Origin: Mesorhizobium sp.
GTDB lineage: Bacteria > Pseudomonadota > Alphaproteobacteria > Rhizobiales > Rhizobiaceae
DNA length: 35,246 nt
Reading direction: 5' to 3'
Assembly (NCBI RefSeq): GCF_024509055.1
Contig: NZ_JANINM010000299.1
Span: forward strand, 1 to 35,246
Part shown: in pieces, positions 1-8,905 of the stretch
Layout of the letters: each line of letters begins with the position of its first letter
Numbering within the stretch: position 1 is the stretch's first letter
Notes under the pieces: model-generated
Told to the model about the DNA's origin: nothing
The model's input: only the letters and a program-made list of their open reading frames with translations
Databases searched by the model: none
Program-made: the position numbers and the translations under genes

Positions 1-758
1 ATGATGCAGGGCGCGTTCTTCTTGGCCTGGTCGAACATGTCGCGCACGCGGCTCGCGCCAACGCCGACGAACATCTCGACGAAGTCCGAACCGGAGATGG
101 TGAAGAACGGCACGTTGGCCTCGCCGGCGACCGATCGGGCAAGCAGCGTCTTGCCGGTGCCGGGCGGACCGACCAGGAGCACGCCGCGCGGGATCTTGCC
201 GCCAAGGCGCTGGAATTTCTGCGGATCGCGCAGGAACTCGACGATCTCTTCAAGGTCCTCCTTGGCCTCATCGACGCCGGCCACATCCTGGAAGGTGACG
301 CGGCCATGCGCCTCGGTCAAAAGCTTCGCCTTCGACTTGCCAAAACCCATGGCGCGGCCCGAACCGGATTGCATCTGGCGCATGAAGAATATCCACACGC
401 CGAGGATCAGGATCATCGGCAGCCACGAGATCAGATAGCCGAACAGCGAGTTGGAGCCGTCGGTTTCAGGCCGCGCGTTGATGGTGACGTTCTTGTCCTG
501 CAATCGGGTCACAAGCGACGGATCGCCCGGCGAGTAGGTCTGGAAGCCGTTGGCATTGTCCGTGTAGTTGCCCGAGATACGCGCGCCGGCGATGGTCACG
601 CTCTTGACGCGGCCGGAGGCGACATCCTGCAGGAACTGCGAATAGGCAATCTCGCTGGTTGCGCCACGTGTCTGCGGCGTCTGGAAAAGGTTGAACAGCG
701 CGATGAGCAGGACCGCTATGATCGCCCAGAGCGCGAGGTTGCGATAATTCGGATTCAT
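1..758 (-). CDS. ftsH: ATP-dependent zinc metalloprotease FtsH (5' part, cut by window edge)
   Basis: Membrane-anchored AAA+ protease that degrades misassembled membrane proteins and selected regulators. The visible 252 residues hold a first membrane segment (about 8-26), a periplasmic stretch, a second membrane segment (about 105-126), and the start of the AAA domain with the Walker A motif GPPGTGKT at 197-204 followed by the [17 protein letters not shown] pore-loop region. The rest of the AAA domain and the HEXXH protease domain lie beyond position 1. The ATG at 758-756 fits the usual FtsH N-terminus and has GGGAC a few bases upstream. It follows tilS on the same strand but has a good promoter of its own at 815-843. 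Family assignment is certain. Confidence 0.97.
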   Translation of the reverse strand, partial: MNPNYRNLALWAIIAVLLIALFNLFQTPQTRGATSEIAYSQFLQDVASGRVKSVTIAGARISGNYTDNANGFQTYSPGDPSLVTRLQDKNVTINARPETDGSNSLFGYLISWLPMILILGVWIFFMRQMQSGSGRAMGFGKSKAKLLTEAHGRVTFQDVAGVDEAKEDLEEIVEFLRDPQKFQRLGGKIPRGVLLVGPPGTGKTLLARSVAGEANVPFFTISGSDFVEMFVGVGASRVRDMFDQAKKNAPCI

Positions 759-814
759 CTATTGTCCCGTTGGCGTCCGCGCACGGACACACGATGATGG
801 AAGAAGCTCGGCCT

Positions 815-843
815 AACATAGGGAGAGCGTCCCCCCTTGCCAA
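815..843 (-). promoter_or_regulatory. ftsH promoter, possibly heat-shock type
   Basis: Read on the minus strand, TTGGCA (843-838) and TATGTT (820-815) are separated by exactly 17 bases, 57 bases upstream of the ftsH ATG. The same stretch reads CTTGGC then CTATGTT, which also resembles RpoH (sigma-32) promoters of alphaproteobacteria. ftsH is a known heat-shock gene, so either sigma factor is plausible. This is inferred from motif and spacing only. Confidence 0.55.
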
Positions 844-862
844 GCATAACAGCAGCTATCGG

Positions 863-2272
863 TTAAGCTTTCGCCCATGCTCCGCCACGATCGTGGCCGC
901 GAAAGGGCAGAGGTGGCAACGGCGGCGCGCCGATCAACGCTGAGACCGCTGCGGCGAGTCGCAGATCGAAGGACGGCAGGAAGCGAGCGAAAGGTGCTAC
1001 CGCCGGGACCATCGAAATACCCGACAACAATGCTGCATCATCAACAAAATCAAGGCGTTCGCCATCACGCCACAATGCCGGCTCTACGGCGAGCGCGGCG
1101 CGCAAAAGGCTCTGCGGGACGTTGGCCGCCGCTGGAGCCCGTCTGGCGGCCGCCGGCCCCAGCGGCGCGATCACCAACCCGTCTGACATGTCGCCCAAAG
1201 TGATCCGCTTGCGGCCATCCCAGAGCCAATTGTCCACCGCCGCGATGGCTGACGGCAGATTGCGGGCCTCACGGTGAAGGAAGATGCCGGCACGGCGCGC
1301 ATCGACCGCCGTCCGCGACAATGTGGCGCAAAACGGTCCGGCCTGCAGCCGCTCAAACAGGGCGCAGCAGCGTGCATCGTCCGGAAGGAACGAGGCACCC
1401 CCGGCCGTGGCCAGCAAGACCCGGAGTGCGAGGATAGCGGCTTCGTTATCTTTGCCGGAGGCGAAATCATGATCGAGGCGCATCAGCCCCGGACCTGGCA
1501 GGCTGGCGAAAGTCCCGATCAGCATCGCGGCGCGGCGGCCAAGCTCTTCGCGCTCGGTCGCGACTTGTCCTGCTTTCGCGATCGCTTCCGCGAAACGCTG
1601 TTCGCCCCCGTCGCTTCCCAGCGATATCCGCATGCGCGGCCTTTCGAAGCGCGGATCGGTATTGGTCGGATCCTCGATCCAGCCGATGCTGTGCCGCCTC
1701 AGCACCTCGCGCAACGCCTCCCGCAGCGTGTCGAGCAGCGGCCGCACGATCCAGGTCTGCCAGTCATAGAGCGTGGCCGGCGCCATGCCGGCGAGGCCGC
1801 GCCCGTCTTCGCGCGCGTCGTCGTCACCCGCCTCCTCGTGGCGGCCATCCTGGCGGGCCTGCCGCATCAGTACTGTCTCCGCCTGATCGTCCGCCGTGTG
1901 GCCGGTCAGGACCACGCCGATGCCTTCCGCCTGGGCCGCCTTCGCCAGCAGCCGGTAGCGCGCTTCGCGCGCGGCTGCCGGCAGCCCGCTTGACGGCTTA
2001 CGCCCGGACCAGGTGAGCGTGCGATGCGCCACCCCATGGTCGGCGCACAGCTTGGCCACGGCCAGTGCCTCGGCGGCGGAGCCTGGGCGCAAATCGTGGT
2101 CGATCGTCACCGCCAGCAGCTTGCTTGCCGGCCAGGTACGGTCGAGATGATCCTTGAGGAGAAAGAGAAGGGCGGTCGAATCGCTGCCGCCGGACACGGC
2201 CGCAACAGCGCCGCTGGAAAAATCGAAATTTGAAAAAAGGCGGTTCGAAAGCTCAGGCTCGAGATCGAGCAT
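863..2272 (-). CDS. tilS: tRNA(Ile)-lysidine synthase TilS
   Basis: ATP-dependent enzyme that converts the wobble cytidine of the CAU-anticodon tRNA-Ile to lysidine, changing its decoding from AUG to AUA. The N-terminal PP-loop is clear: SGGSDS at residues 27-32. A second family signature, GHTADDQAETVLMR, lies about 95 residues later. Length (469 aa) fits the longer TilS form with a C-terminal tRNA-binding region. The reading frame also offers TTG one codon upstream (2275-2273), but ATG at 2272 is preferred. It sits between cpoB and ftsH on the same strand, the usual rhizobial order. The acidic/arginine-rich stretch after the second motif (residues about 138-160) looks lineage specific. Confidence 0.95.
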   Translation of the reverse strand: MLDLEPELSNRLFSNFDFSSGAVAAVSGGSDSTALLFLLKDHLDRTWPASKLLAVTIDHDLRPGSAAEALAVAKLCADHGVAHRTLTWSGRKPSSGLPAAAREARYRLLAKAAQAEGIGVVLTGHTADDQAETVLMRQARQDGRHEEAGDDDAREDGRGLAGMAPATLYDWQTWIVRPLLDTLREALREVLRRHSIGWIEDPTNTDPRFERPRMRISLGSDGGEQRFAEAIAKAGQVATEREELGRRAAMLIGTFASLPGPGLMRLDHDFASGKDNEAAILALRVLLATAGGASFLPDDARCCALFERLQAGPFCATLSRTAVDARRAGIFLHREARNLPSAIAAVDNWLWDGRKRITLGDMSDGLVIAPLGPAAARRAPAAANVPQSLLRAALAVEPALWRDGERLDFVDDAALLSGISMVPAVAPFARFLPSFDLRLAAAVSALIGAPPLPPLPFRGHDRGGAWAKA

Positions 2273-2330
2273 CAATGCATGTCGCCAAAAAGCAGTCCCG
2301 GTCCTGGGGCAACGCCAGTCGGGAGTAAAT

Positions 2331-3440
2331 CTAGCACGACGCCAGTGCCTTTTCCTGTTTCACCCGTTCCTTCAGCGCGCTGGAAATGTCCGGGTAGCGC
2401 TTGCCGATCTCGTTGAAGGTGGCACAGGCCACGTCGTTCTGCTTCAGGCCCACCAGCGAGACACCGAGCTTCAGCAACATGTCAGGCGCTTTCTTGGCCT
2501 TTGGGTACTCCTTGCTGGCGGCAAGGAAGATCTCCGCCGCGTCGCGATATTTCTGCTGGCCAAGCAGCGACTCGCCAAGCCAGTAATGCGCATCCGCCGC
2601 CTTGGCATCCTTGGGGAAGCGCGAGATGTGATCGCGGAAGCCCTGCTCGGCGGTCGGGTAATCGCCGGAAAGGATGAACTGGTAGGAGTTGCGGTAGAGC
2701 TCGTCCGGATCGTTGGTCGAAGGCAGTGACGCAATCACGGTGCCGCCCGACTTGTTCTTGCCGCTCTTCGTCCCCGCTCCGGCTGGGGGAACTTCCGCTG
2801 GCGCGCTCGCCTGCGAACTGCCCTCCGCGTTGACGACATTGCCGTTCTTGTCGACGGTGATGGTGCCAAAGTTCTTCGGGGGCGCGCCGGTGATGAGCTT
2901 GCCCGGATCGCCGGTCTGCGATTCGACGATAACGTCGCCGACGGTCTTGCCGCCGCTATCCTGGCCACCCGCGTCGGCCGGAGCCTGCGTGGCCGGCGCT
3001 TCGGCGACGCTGTTGTTGGCGCCGGCGTCGCCGGTGCTGGCGTCGCCGAGGGTCGTGCCACTATTCGCCGGCGCGGCTTCCGACTTCTTCTGCGGCGGGG
3101 GCTTGGCTCCCTGGGAGCCGCCCTCGAGCTGCTGGAAGCGGAATTCATTGTCTTCCTGCTGCTTGCGGATCTGCTCCTGCATCTGCAGGATCTGGAAATT
3201 CAGCTCCTCGATCTTGCCATTCATCTGGCGGAGCTGGTCTTGCATGCCGGCATTGTCCTGCTGCGCAACTTGCGTCGCCTGTTCCGGCTTCTTCTTGTCG
3301 CCAAAGATGCCAAGCGTGGGCAGGTGGAAGGTGAACCCGCTGTCCGGGGTTTGCCCGCTGTCCGCCGGAGCGGCGATGCTCGCGATGCTTGATATGAGCA
3401 GCAGCGCAAGTGTGCCGCTCAGGACCGTTCTGAAATGCAT
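2331..3440 (-). CDS. cpoB: Tol-Pal system protein CpoB (YbgF)
   Basis: Periplasmic TPR protein that in E. coli coordinates peptidoglycan synthesis with outer-membrane constriction through TolA and PBP1B. The 369-aa product starts with a signal peptide (hydrophobic run LSGTLALLLISSIASIA). A heptad-like coiled coil follows (QMNGKIEELNFQILQMQEQI region), the trimerisation module of the family, then a long low-complexity Ala/Gly/Pro/Ser linker. A C-terminal TPR block begins around NDPDELYRNSYQFILSGDY. The frame extends 34 codons upstream, but only ATG 3440 puts the signal peptide at the N-terminus. The gene is separated from pal by a terminator and has its own promoter. Confidence 0.93.
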   Translation of the reverse strand: MHFRTVLSGTLALLLISSIASIAAPADSGQTPDSGFTFHLPTLGIFGDKKKPEQATQVAQQDNAGMQDQLRQMNGKIEELNFQILQMQEQIRKQQEDNEFRFQQLEGGSQGAKPPPQKKSEAAPANSGTTLGDASTGDAGANNSVAEAPATQAPADAGGQDSGGKTVGDVIVESQTGDPGKLITGAPPKNFGTITVDKNGNVVNAEGSSQASAPAEVPPAGAGTKSGKNKSGGTVIASLPSTNDPDELYRNSYQFILSGDYPTAEQGFRDHISRFPKDAKAADAHYWLGESLLGQQKYRDAAEIFLAASKEYPKAKKAPDMLLKLGVSLVGLKQNDVACATFNEIGKRYPDISSALKERVKQEKALASC

Positions 3441-3513
3441 TCTGTCTCTCACGGTGGATGTGTTGACCTGATGCGCCTTTCCAAATCGAACACAGGGAGG
3501 AAGCGCCCTCGCG

Positions 3514-3542
3514 CTCATAGCAGGGCGCGAGACTTCGGCCAA
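3514..3542 (-). promoter_or_regulatory. cpoB promoter
   Basis: On the minus strand TTGGCC (3542-3537) and TATGAG (3519-3514) are 17 bases apart. Transcription would start near 3507, giving a leader of about 67 bases before the cpoB ATG. It lies just downstream of the pal terminator, so cpoB need not depend on read-through. Motif-based inference. Confidence 0.45.
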
Positions 3543-3567
3543 ATTTTGTTTCAGCGTGTTGCAAATG

Positions 3568-3593
3568 AAAAAGGCGGCCCTGCGGCCGCCTTT
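3568..3593 (-). terminator. Rho-independent terminator after pal
   Basis: A perfect 10-bp stem (3570-3579 with 3584-3593, AAAGGCGGCC paired to GGCCGCCTTT) with a 4-base loop. On the minus strand it is followed by a run of T (to 3568), as expected for a terminator of pal. Confidence 0.85.
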
Positions 3594-3627
3594 GGTTCCA
3601 GGATGTTGTATTTTTGCCGCCCTGGGA

Positions 3628-4134
3628 TCAGGAGCCGGCGCCCGACAGCGTGGTGACCGCGCGGCGATTCTGCGACCAGCAGGAGATGTCGTCGCAAACC
3701 GCGACCGGACGTTCCTTGCCGTAGGAAATCGTCTTCAGGCGGCTGGCGGAAACGCCCTTGGAAACGAGGAAGTCGCGGGTGGCGGCGGCGCGGCGGGCGC
3801 CCAGCGCCAGGTTGTACTCACGCGTGCCGCGTTCGTCGGCGTGGCCTTCGATGACGATGGCGTACTGCCGGTACTGGTTCAGCCACTGCGCCTGGCGGGC
3901 GAGCGTGGTCTGGGCGTCGGCACGGATCGAGGAGGAATCGGTGTCGAAGAAGATGCGGTCGCCGATGTTGACGGTGAAGTCCTGCGCCGAGCCCGGCGTG
4001 GCGGCGCCGGCGCCGTTGAGGCCGAGATCGGCCGCGCTGTTCGGGGTCTTCTTCGAGGCGCAGCCGGTGATGGCGAGCGCCGCCACCAGCGCGATCATCG
4101 CCGGATTCCTGGTAAGTGCTGCGATACGGCCCAT
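3628..4134 (-). CDS. pal: Peptidoglycan-associated lipoprotein Pal
   Basis: Outer-membrane lipoprotein that binds peptidoglycan and TolB/TolA and holds the envelope together during constriction. The 168-aa product begins with a lipoprotein signal ending in the lipobox ITGC (Cys near residue 25). A short linker leads into an OmpA-like domain with the signatures IFFDTDSSSIRADAQTTL, EGHADERGTREYNLALG and RRAAATRDFL. The frame is open six codons further upstream, but ATG 4134 is preceded by a strong AAGGAGAGG site at good spacing. pal is flanked by terminators on both sides, so it appears to be transcribed alone. Its upstream region carries two TTAACC motifs. Confidence 0.97.
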   Translation of the reverse strand: MGRIAALTRNPAMIALVAALAITGCASKKTPNSAADLGLNGAGAATPGSAQDFTVNIGDRIFFDTDSSSIRADAQTTLARQAQWLNQYRQYAIVIEGHADERGTREYNLALGARRAAATRDFLVSKGVSASRLKTISYGKERPVAVCDDISCWSQNRRAVTTLSGAGS

Positions 4135-4315
4135 GCCGCCTCTCCTTCGCATTCGAGTGATTTCGTTGATCGCCCAGTAACCACGTTTGGGTTAACCGGC
4201 ATTCAAGAAACACGGTTAATTTTTCGTTTCGAGCCGCCGTCCTCGGCTGATTTTGCCGGGCTCACATTGCGCGCGGACCGTAGGCGGAAATGCGGCCAAA
4301 ACGCGACCGCTATGT

Positions 4316-4344
4316 GAAAAAGAGGCCCGAAAGGCCTCTTTTTC
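4316..4344 (-). terminator. Rho-independent terminator after tolB
   Basis: A perfect 12-bp stem (4316-4327 with 4333-4344, GAAAAAGAGGCC paired to GGCCTCTTTTTC) with loop CGAAA. The A/T-rich outer part gives a T run in either direction. It lies 25 bases after the tolB stop and ends the tolQRAB transcript before pal. Confidence 0.85.
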
Positions 4345-4368
4345 GATGGGTTTTGGTCAAATACGACA

Positions 4369-5688
4369 TTACTCCAACAAAGGCGACCAGGCCGGGTCGG
4401 AAGCAAAATTCGCCGTCGGGATCTGCTGCTCGTTGCGGCCGGTGAGATCGACCGAAACCAGCTTGGGTCCGCCGGCGGAGTCACGGAAGAACATCACCAC
4501 GCGACCATTCGGCGCCCAGGTCGGTCCCTCCTGCTGGAAGCCCGACGAAAGGATACGCTCGCCCGAGCCGTCGGTCTTCATGACGCCGATCTGAAACTGG
4601 CCGCCGCTCTGCTTGGTGAAGGCTATGAGATCGCCGCGCGGCGACCACACCGGCGTCGAATAGACGCCGTCGCCGAACGAGATGCGGTGCGCGTTGGAGC
4701 CGTCCGCTCCCATGACGTAGATCTGCGAGCGGCCGCTTCCGCCGCCACGGTCGGAGGTGAAGACGACCTGCGAGCCGTCCGGCGAGTAGGACGGCGAGGT
4801 GTCGATCGCGGTGGAATCGGTCAGCCGCGTCGTCGAACGGCTTCGCAGGTCCATAGCGAAGATGTTGGAATTGCCGTCGTCGCGCAGCAGGCTCATGATC
4901 ACCTTTTGACCATCGGGCGAGAAGCGTGGCGCGAACGTCATGCCCGGGAAGTTGCCGACCAGCTCGCGCTGCCCGGTTTCGATCTGCAGCAGATAGACTT
5001 TCGGCTGTCCGCTCTCATAGGACATATAGGTGATTTCCTGCCGGTTCGGCGAGAAACGAGGCGTCAGCACAATCGAACGGCCGTCCGACAGATAGCGGAC
5101 ATTGGCGCCGTCCTGGTCCATGATGGCCAGGCGCTTCTTGCGCGCGTTCTTGGGGCCGGATTCGTCGACGAACACGACGCGGGTATCGAAGTACCCCTTC
5201 TCGCCGGTCAGCCGCTCATAGATAGCGTCGGCGATGATATGGGCGACGCGCCTCGTATTGGCGTCGTTGGCGAAGAATTGCTCGCCCGCCATCTGCTGGC
5301 CTGCGAAGGTGTCCCACAGCCGGTACTGGGCCCGGATGCGGCCGTCAGCCTCCTTGCCGACGCTGCCAGTAACCAGCGCCTGCGCGTTGATCACCTTCCA
5401 GTCGTCGAAACGCGGCGTGGCGTCCGGGTTCGAGATCTTCTCGATGAAGGCGCTCTTGTCGACCGGCGCGAACAGGCCTGACCGCTTCAGATCGGCGGTG
5501 ACGATTTCCGTGATCTGCGCGCCGAGCGCGTCATTGGACTTGAAGTCCGTGATGGCGATCGGCAGCGGCTCGACATTACCCTTGTTGACGTTGAGCTCGA
5601 CAAGTGCCCAGGCCGGCAAGGTGGCGCCTGCCGTCATGCCCAGCGCCATGGCTGCAATCGTCAGGAGCGGCTTGAGGAAAGATCTCAT
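4369..5688 (-). CDS. tolB: Tol-Pal system beta-propeller protein TolB
   Basis: Periplasmic component of the Tol-Pal machine that exchanges between Pal and TolA. The 439-aa length is typical. A signal peptide ends at AWA (residues 26-28), leaving the mature N-terminus LVELNV, the segment that contacts TolA. An N-terminal alpha/beta domain precedes a six-bladed propeller with repeated blade motifs ([54 protein letters not shown]). It follows tolA by 38 bases in the same transcript and is terminated at 4316-4344. Assignment is certain. Confidence 0.97.
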   Translation of the reverse strand: MRSFLKPLLTIAAMALGMTAGATLPAWALVELNVNKGNVEPLPIAITDFKSNDALGAQITEIVTADLKRSGLFAPVDKSAFIEKISNPDATPRFDDWKVINAQALVTGSVGKEADGRIRAQYRLWDTFAGQQMAGEQFFANDANTRRVAHIIADAIYERLTGEKGYFDTRVVFVDESGPKNARKKRLAIMDQDGANVRYLSDGRSIVLTPRFSPNRQEITYMSYESGQPKVYLLQIETGQRELVGNFPGMTFAPRFSPDGQKVIMSLLRDDGNSNIFAMDLRSRSTTRLTDSTAIDTSPSYSPDGSQVVFTSDRGGGSGRSQIYVMGADGSNAHRISFGDGVYSTPVWSPRGDLIAFTKQSGGQFQIGVMKTDGSGERILSSGFQQEGPTWAPNGRVVMFFRDSAGGPKLVSVDLTGRNEQQIPTANFASDPAWSPLLE

Positions 5689-5726
5689 GTCTTCTCGCTT
5701 CTCTTCTTGATGGTTCGGACGCCGGC

Positions 5727-6884
5727 CTAGAGGCCAAGCATCTCCCTTGGATCGAACGTGACCCGGATGTCGTTCCAGATGTCCTGCTTGCCGGCCGGCA
5801 CCTGCAGGCCGGCCACATCACATTTTTGAACCGCGCGTACGGCGCTTTCGTCGAACTGCCGATTGCCGCTAGACTTCTCGACCGACGGACGGCCGTCGAG
5901 CTTGCCGGAGGTATCCAGGTTGAACCGGATGACCGCCACGAAACTCTCCGAACCTTCGACGCCGGCGGGGATCGACCAGCAGCCGGCGAGCTGGTTCTCC
6001 AGCGCCCCCTGCTCCGACTTGGAGAGCTTCTGACCCTGATCCTTCTCGCCGCCGAGCGACGCCTGCTGGCTCGAACGCTTGGCGCCGCCGCCGGACGGCT
6101 TCTGCTTGTCGAGCAACGCCGAAATCTCGTTGGCGTTGAACTGCTTCTCTTCCGACTTGGCCTTCGAAGAGGCCTCCTTGACCGGCTTGTCGGCGTCCTT
6201 GCGGTCCGGTGCCTTGGCGCTTTCGGCCTGGACCGGCTGCGGCTTCGGCCGCGCCTCCGGCGCAGGCGCGGAATCCGGGAGCTTGGCCTCGTCGGTCGGC
6301 TGATCCTTGGTGATCGCCTGCGCGATGGCGTCAGGCTTGACCTCGGGCTTCGGCTGGATGGCGGCGGTCTTGTCCTGTGGCGGCGTAGGCGTCGGTTCCT
6401 TGGCGGGCGTCGGCTTGGGATCGGTCTGCTTGACCGGCTCCGGCTTCACCTCTTCCTTCGGCGTCGGCGTCGGCGCGACTTCGGTCGCCGGCACGGGCTT
6501 GGGTTTTTCCTGCGGCTTCGGCACGTCCTCGACCGCCGGCTTCTCGGTCGGCGTCGGCGCCGGCGGCGGCGCGGAAGTCTTGTCGACGGGCTTGGGCTTG
6601 GCCTCGTCCGTTATCGGTTTGTCGGTGTCGGTGCTGTTCTCGCCGACCTTCTGCGCGTTCGGTACTATATCCGGGCGCTTGGTCGGGACGGGAGCCGGCT
6701 TGTCGTGCATCACCGACTTCTTGTCGCCTTGCAGCGACTGCGCGATAGCCTCCATCGGCACGATGTCGACGGACACCGATTCAACATTCGCGGCCGGCAT
6801 GGCTGGCGGCGATGACAGCGTGAACAGCCCGAAGGCTATCGCCACCGCATGCAAGATCACCGATGAGGTGAGGCCGGTCCGCAT
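5727..6884 (-). CDS. tolA: Cell-envelope integrity protein TolA
   Basis: Inner-membrane protein that spans the periplasm and carries the force of TolQR to TolB/Pal. A single N-terminal membrane segment ([17 protein letters not shown], about residues 8-24) leads into a long Pro/Lys/Glu-rich region (about 45-270), which replaces the Ala-rich helix of the E. coli protein. The C-terminal domain contains paired cysteines (GCWSIP and KCDVAG) and the family-like VRFTLD-type core seen here as [12 protein letters not shown]. It starts 7 bases after the tolR stop, so the two are probably translationally coupled. The composition of the linker explains several long false frames on the opposite strand. 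Confidence 0.93.
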   Translation of the reverse strand: MRTGLTSSVILHAVAIAFGLFTLSSPPAMPAANVESVSVDIVPMEAIAQSLQGDKKSVMHDKPAPVPTKRPDIVPNAQKVGENSTDTDKPITDEAKPKPVDKTSAPPPAPTPTEKPAVEDVPKPQEKPKPVPATEVAPTPTPKEEVKPEPVKQTDPKPTPAKEPTPTPPQDKTAAIQPKPEVKPDAIAQAITKDQPTDEAKLPDSAPAPEARPKPQPVQAESAKAPDRKDADKPVKEASSKAKSEEKQFNANEISALLDKQKPSGGGAKRSSQQASLGGEKDQGQKLSKSEQGALENQLAGCWSIPAGVEGSESFVAVIRFNLDTSGKLDGRPSVEKSSGNRQFDESAVRAVQKCDVAGLQVPAGKQDIWNDIRVTFDPREMLGL

Positions 6885-6891
6885 TTCCCGC

Positions 6892-7350
6892 CTATTGGTC
6901 CTGTTCCTGCAGCGAGACCAGGCCGATGTTCTTGTACCCGGCCGCTGAAATGCGGGCCATGACCTTCATCGCCGTGCCATAGTCCGTCGATTTGTCGCCG
7001 CGGATGAAGATGCGTTCGTCATAACCGGTCTTCGAGATCGCCTGCAGCTTCGCCACCAGCTCCTCGATCGGTATCTCGGTTTCCTGCAGATAGATCTGGC
7101 CGGTCGCGTTGATCGATACGGTGATCGGCTGCGTGTCCACATTCATTGCCTTGGCCTGCGTGTCGGGCAGGTCGATCGGAACGCCGACGGTGAGAAGCGG
7201 CGCCGCGACCATGAAGATGATCAGGAGCACCAGCATCACGTCGACCATCGGAGTGACGTTGATCTCGGACATCAGGCCATGGTGGCGACCACGCCGCCTG
7301 TGGCCGCGTCCGCCCCGCCCCATGCCACCTGCGCCTGCAGACATCCCCAT
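6892..7350 (-). CDS. tolR: Proton-channel subunit TolR
   Basis: ExbD/TolR family inner-membrane protein that forms the proton channel with TolQ. The 152-aa product has a Gly/Arg-rich cytoplasmic N-terminus (about 1-26). The signature SEINVTPMVDVMLVLLIIF follows, with the essential membrane aspartate at D37, then a periplasmic domain with the PIDLPDTQA motif. It lies 10 bases after tolQ and 7 before tolA. The basic Gly/Arg-rich N-terminal extension is longer than in E. coli. Confidence 0.96.
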   Translation of the reverse strand: MGMSAGAGGMGRGGRGHRRRGRHHGLMSEINVTPMVDVMLVLLIIFMVAAPLLTVGVPIDLPDTQAKAMNVDTQPITVSINATGQIYLQETEIPIEELVAKLQAISKTGYDERIFIRGDKSTDYGTAMKVMARISAAGYKNIGLVSLQEQDQ

Positions 7351-7360
7351 GATCGTTTCC

Positions 7361-8071
7361 TCAGGCCTTCTGCGCTACTTTTTCATCGATTTGGCGCGAG
7401 AGTATGGCGGAGAATTCGTCCGCGAACCCTTCCATGCGCACGCCGATCTTGTTCGCGTCCGATGACAGCTTGTTGTAGGCGATGACGGCGGGAATGGCCG
7501 CGAGCAGGCCGATGGCCGTCGCCAGCAGCGCCTCGGCGATGCCGGGAGCCACGACCGAGAGGCTTGTGTTCTTCGAGGCGGCGATGGCCTGGAAGGACGT
7601 CATGATGCCGATGACGGTGCCGAACAGCCCGATGAAGGGCGCGGCCGAGCCGGTTGTGGCAAGGAAGCCGAGACGGCCCTCCAGCCGCTCCATCTCGCGG
7701 GTGAGGGCCAGATCCATCGCCTTGTCGATGCGGGTCTGCAACGCCAGCGGCGATTTCGCGCCCTTTTCAAAGCTCTTCTTCCACTCGCGCATCGCGGCGA
7801 CGAAGATCGCGCCCATGCCGGTGGTCTTGCGGTCGGCCAGCGTCCGGTAGAGATCTTCGAGCGACTGTCCCGACCAGAACACCTGTTCGAAGCGATTGAG
7901 CGCCAGCCGCATGCGGCCATAGGCGACAAGCTTGTCGATGATGATCGCCCAGGTCCAGATCGAGGCGCAGAGCAGCCCGATCATGACCAGCTTGACCACC
8001 CAGCCGGCCTGCATGAACAGCGACCAAATCGACAAATGCGCGCCCGGGTCGGCGAGTGCGATATTTTCCAT
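7361..8071 (-). CDS. tolQ: Proton-channel subunit TolQ
   Basis: MotA/TolQ/ExbB family protein. It has an N-terminal membrane segment (VVKLVMIGLLCASIWTWAII, about 26-45), a cytoplasmic loop with the ALTREMERLEGRLGFLATTG motif, and two further membrane segments with the conserved small and Pro/Thr residues (PFIGLFGTVIGIMTSF; GIAEALLATAIGLLAAIPAV). At 236 aa it is typical. It is the first gene of the tolQRAB operon. The 310-bp region upstream holds a candidate promoter, phased repeats and a CtrA-like box. Confidence 0.97.
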   Translation of the reverse strand: MENIALADPGAHLSIWSLFMQAGWVVKLVMIGLLCASIWTWAIIIDKLVAYGRMRLALNRFEQVFWSGQSLEDLYRTLADRKTTGMGAIFVAAMREWKKSFEKGAKSPLALQTRIDKAMDLALTREMERLEGRLGFLATTGSAAPFIGLFGTVIGIMTSFQAIAASKNTSLSVVAPGIAEALLATAIGLLAAIPAVIAYNKLSSDANKIGVRMEGFADEFSAILSRQIDEKVAQKA

Positions 8072-8198
8072 GGCTACGTCCTTAGATTATCCGGGCATCG
8101 CTGGCGGCTGGCCCATGGGCATCCCTTTGGTCCGATCGCGCGAAGCTTGAAGCTTGCGGGACAAGCCCCGAATGCACCGTTTCGCGGCCTTTTCGGGG

Positions 8199-8227
8199 CA
8201 AATATTGGTGAAAGGAAGGCGCACCAA
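8199..8227 (-). promoter_or_regulatory. Candidate tolQ promoter
   Basis: On the minus strand TTGGTG (8227-8222) and TATTTG (8204-8199) are 17 bases apart. The -35 match is modest. The leader would be about 120 bases. The site adjoins the ATTGGCG repeats at 8221-8250, which could hold an activator. Inference from motifs. Confidence 0.35.
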
Positions 8228-8250
8228 TTGCGCCAATCTTCGCCAATTCC
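8221..8250 (-). repeat. Three ATTGGYG-like repeats at 10-base spacing
   Basis: Read on the plus strand, CACCAATT, GCCAATCT and GCCAATTC occur at exact 10-base steps, so the CCAAT cores fall on the same face of the helix. They overlap the -35 element of the candidate tolQ promoter and lie below the CtrA-like box. This looks like a binding site for an unknown regulator, though chance is not excluded for such short units. Confidence 0.4.
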
Positions 8251-8267
8251 TTCATGAACCGTTATGG

Positions 8268-8282
8268 TTAAGGATGGGTTAG
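8268..8282 (-). promoter_or_regulatory. CtrA-like box upstream of tolQ
   Basis: TTAA, seven bases, then TTAG on the plus strand (minus strand CTAA-N7-TTAA, followed by CCAT). This matches the CtrA consensus TTAA-N7-TTAA in seven of eight fixed bases and also contains TTAACCAT, a short CtrA motif variant I recall from alphaproteobacterial studies. It lies in the ybgC-tolQ gap, about 200 bases from tolQ. Confidence 0.45.
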
Positions 8283-8381
8283 GATAAGAAGCGCGGCGCA
8301 TTGCCGCGCCTTGCGCCGGATGCCCTGGCCGACCAGGTCAAGCGCGTAGAGATTCACGTCGAGCCGGCTTGACCTGAAATA

Positions 8382-8852
8382 TCAGCGCGCCATCGGCATG
8401 AAGGCCGCGATCCATTCCTTCGGGAACCGTTTCGGCCGACCGAGTTCGCCGATGATCGCCGCCTCGACCTTCGCCTCGACCAGCACGTCATCGCCGCGCT
8501 TCAATTGCTGGCCCATGAAGATACGGGCGCCCGAAATGTCGTCGGTGCGCGTGTCGATGGTGAGGATGTCGTCCATGCGCGCGGGCGAGCGGAAGTCGAT
8601 CTCCATGCGCCGGACCACCCAGACGATGCGCTCGCCATGCTTGCCTTCGGCAAGCTCGGTGTGATGGACGCCGGCCAGCCTCAGATAGTCCGAGCGGCCG
8701 CGCTCGAGAAATTCGAGGTAGCGGGCATGATAGACGACGCCGGAGAAGTCGGTGTCGGCGTAATAGACCCGCGCCATCAGCCGATGGCCGAAATCCGTCA
8801 AGGCGCCGGACAGCCCGGCGCTGAGCGCCGCCGATTCACCATGATCGTCCAT
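8382..8852 (-). CDS. ybgC: Acyl-CoA thioesterase YbgC, Tol-Pal associated
   Basis: Hot-dog fold thioesterase encoded with tol-pal in most proteobacteria. The 156-aa product carries the 4HBT signature VYYADTDFSGVVYHARYLEF, with the catalytic aspartate equivalent at D35 (second Asp of DTD). ATG 8852 is chosen over the open frame 20 codons upstream because AAGGAAAG precedes it at proper spacing and the homologous region starts shortly after. It is 310 bases upstream of tolQ, so it may not be strictly in the tolQRAB transcript. It is divergent from the glycoside hydrolase gene at 8906. Confidence 0.94.
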   Translation of the reverse strand: MDDHGESAALSAGLSGALTDFGHRLMARVYYADTDFSGVVYHARYLEFLERGRSDYLRLAGVHHTELAEGKHGERIVWVVRRMEIDFRSPARMDDILTIDTRTDDISGARIFMGQQLKRGDDVLVEAKVEAAIIGELGRPKRFPKEWIAAFMPMAR

Positions 8853-8905
8853 CGCGCTTTCCTTTTCCGCTTCGAAGAGGCAGGTGTTTCTCGCGCGGGA
8901 ACCGG

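Noticed and set aside
5826..6815. Long Arg/Leu/Gly-rich plus-strand frame of 329 codons
   Set aside because: It is antisense to the Pro/Lys/Glu-rich linker of tolA; its composition is the mirror of that repeat, with no family motif or start signals.
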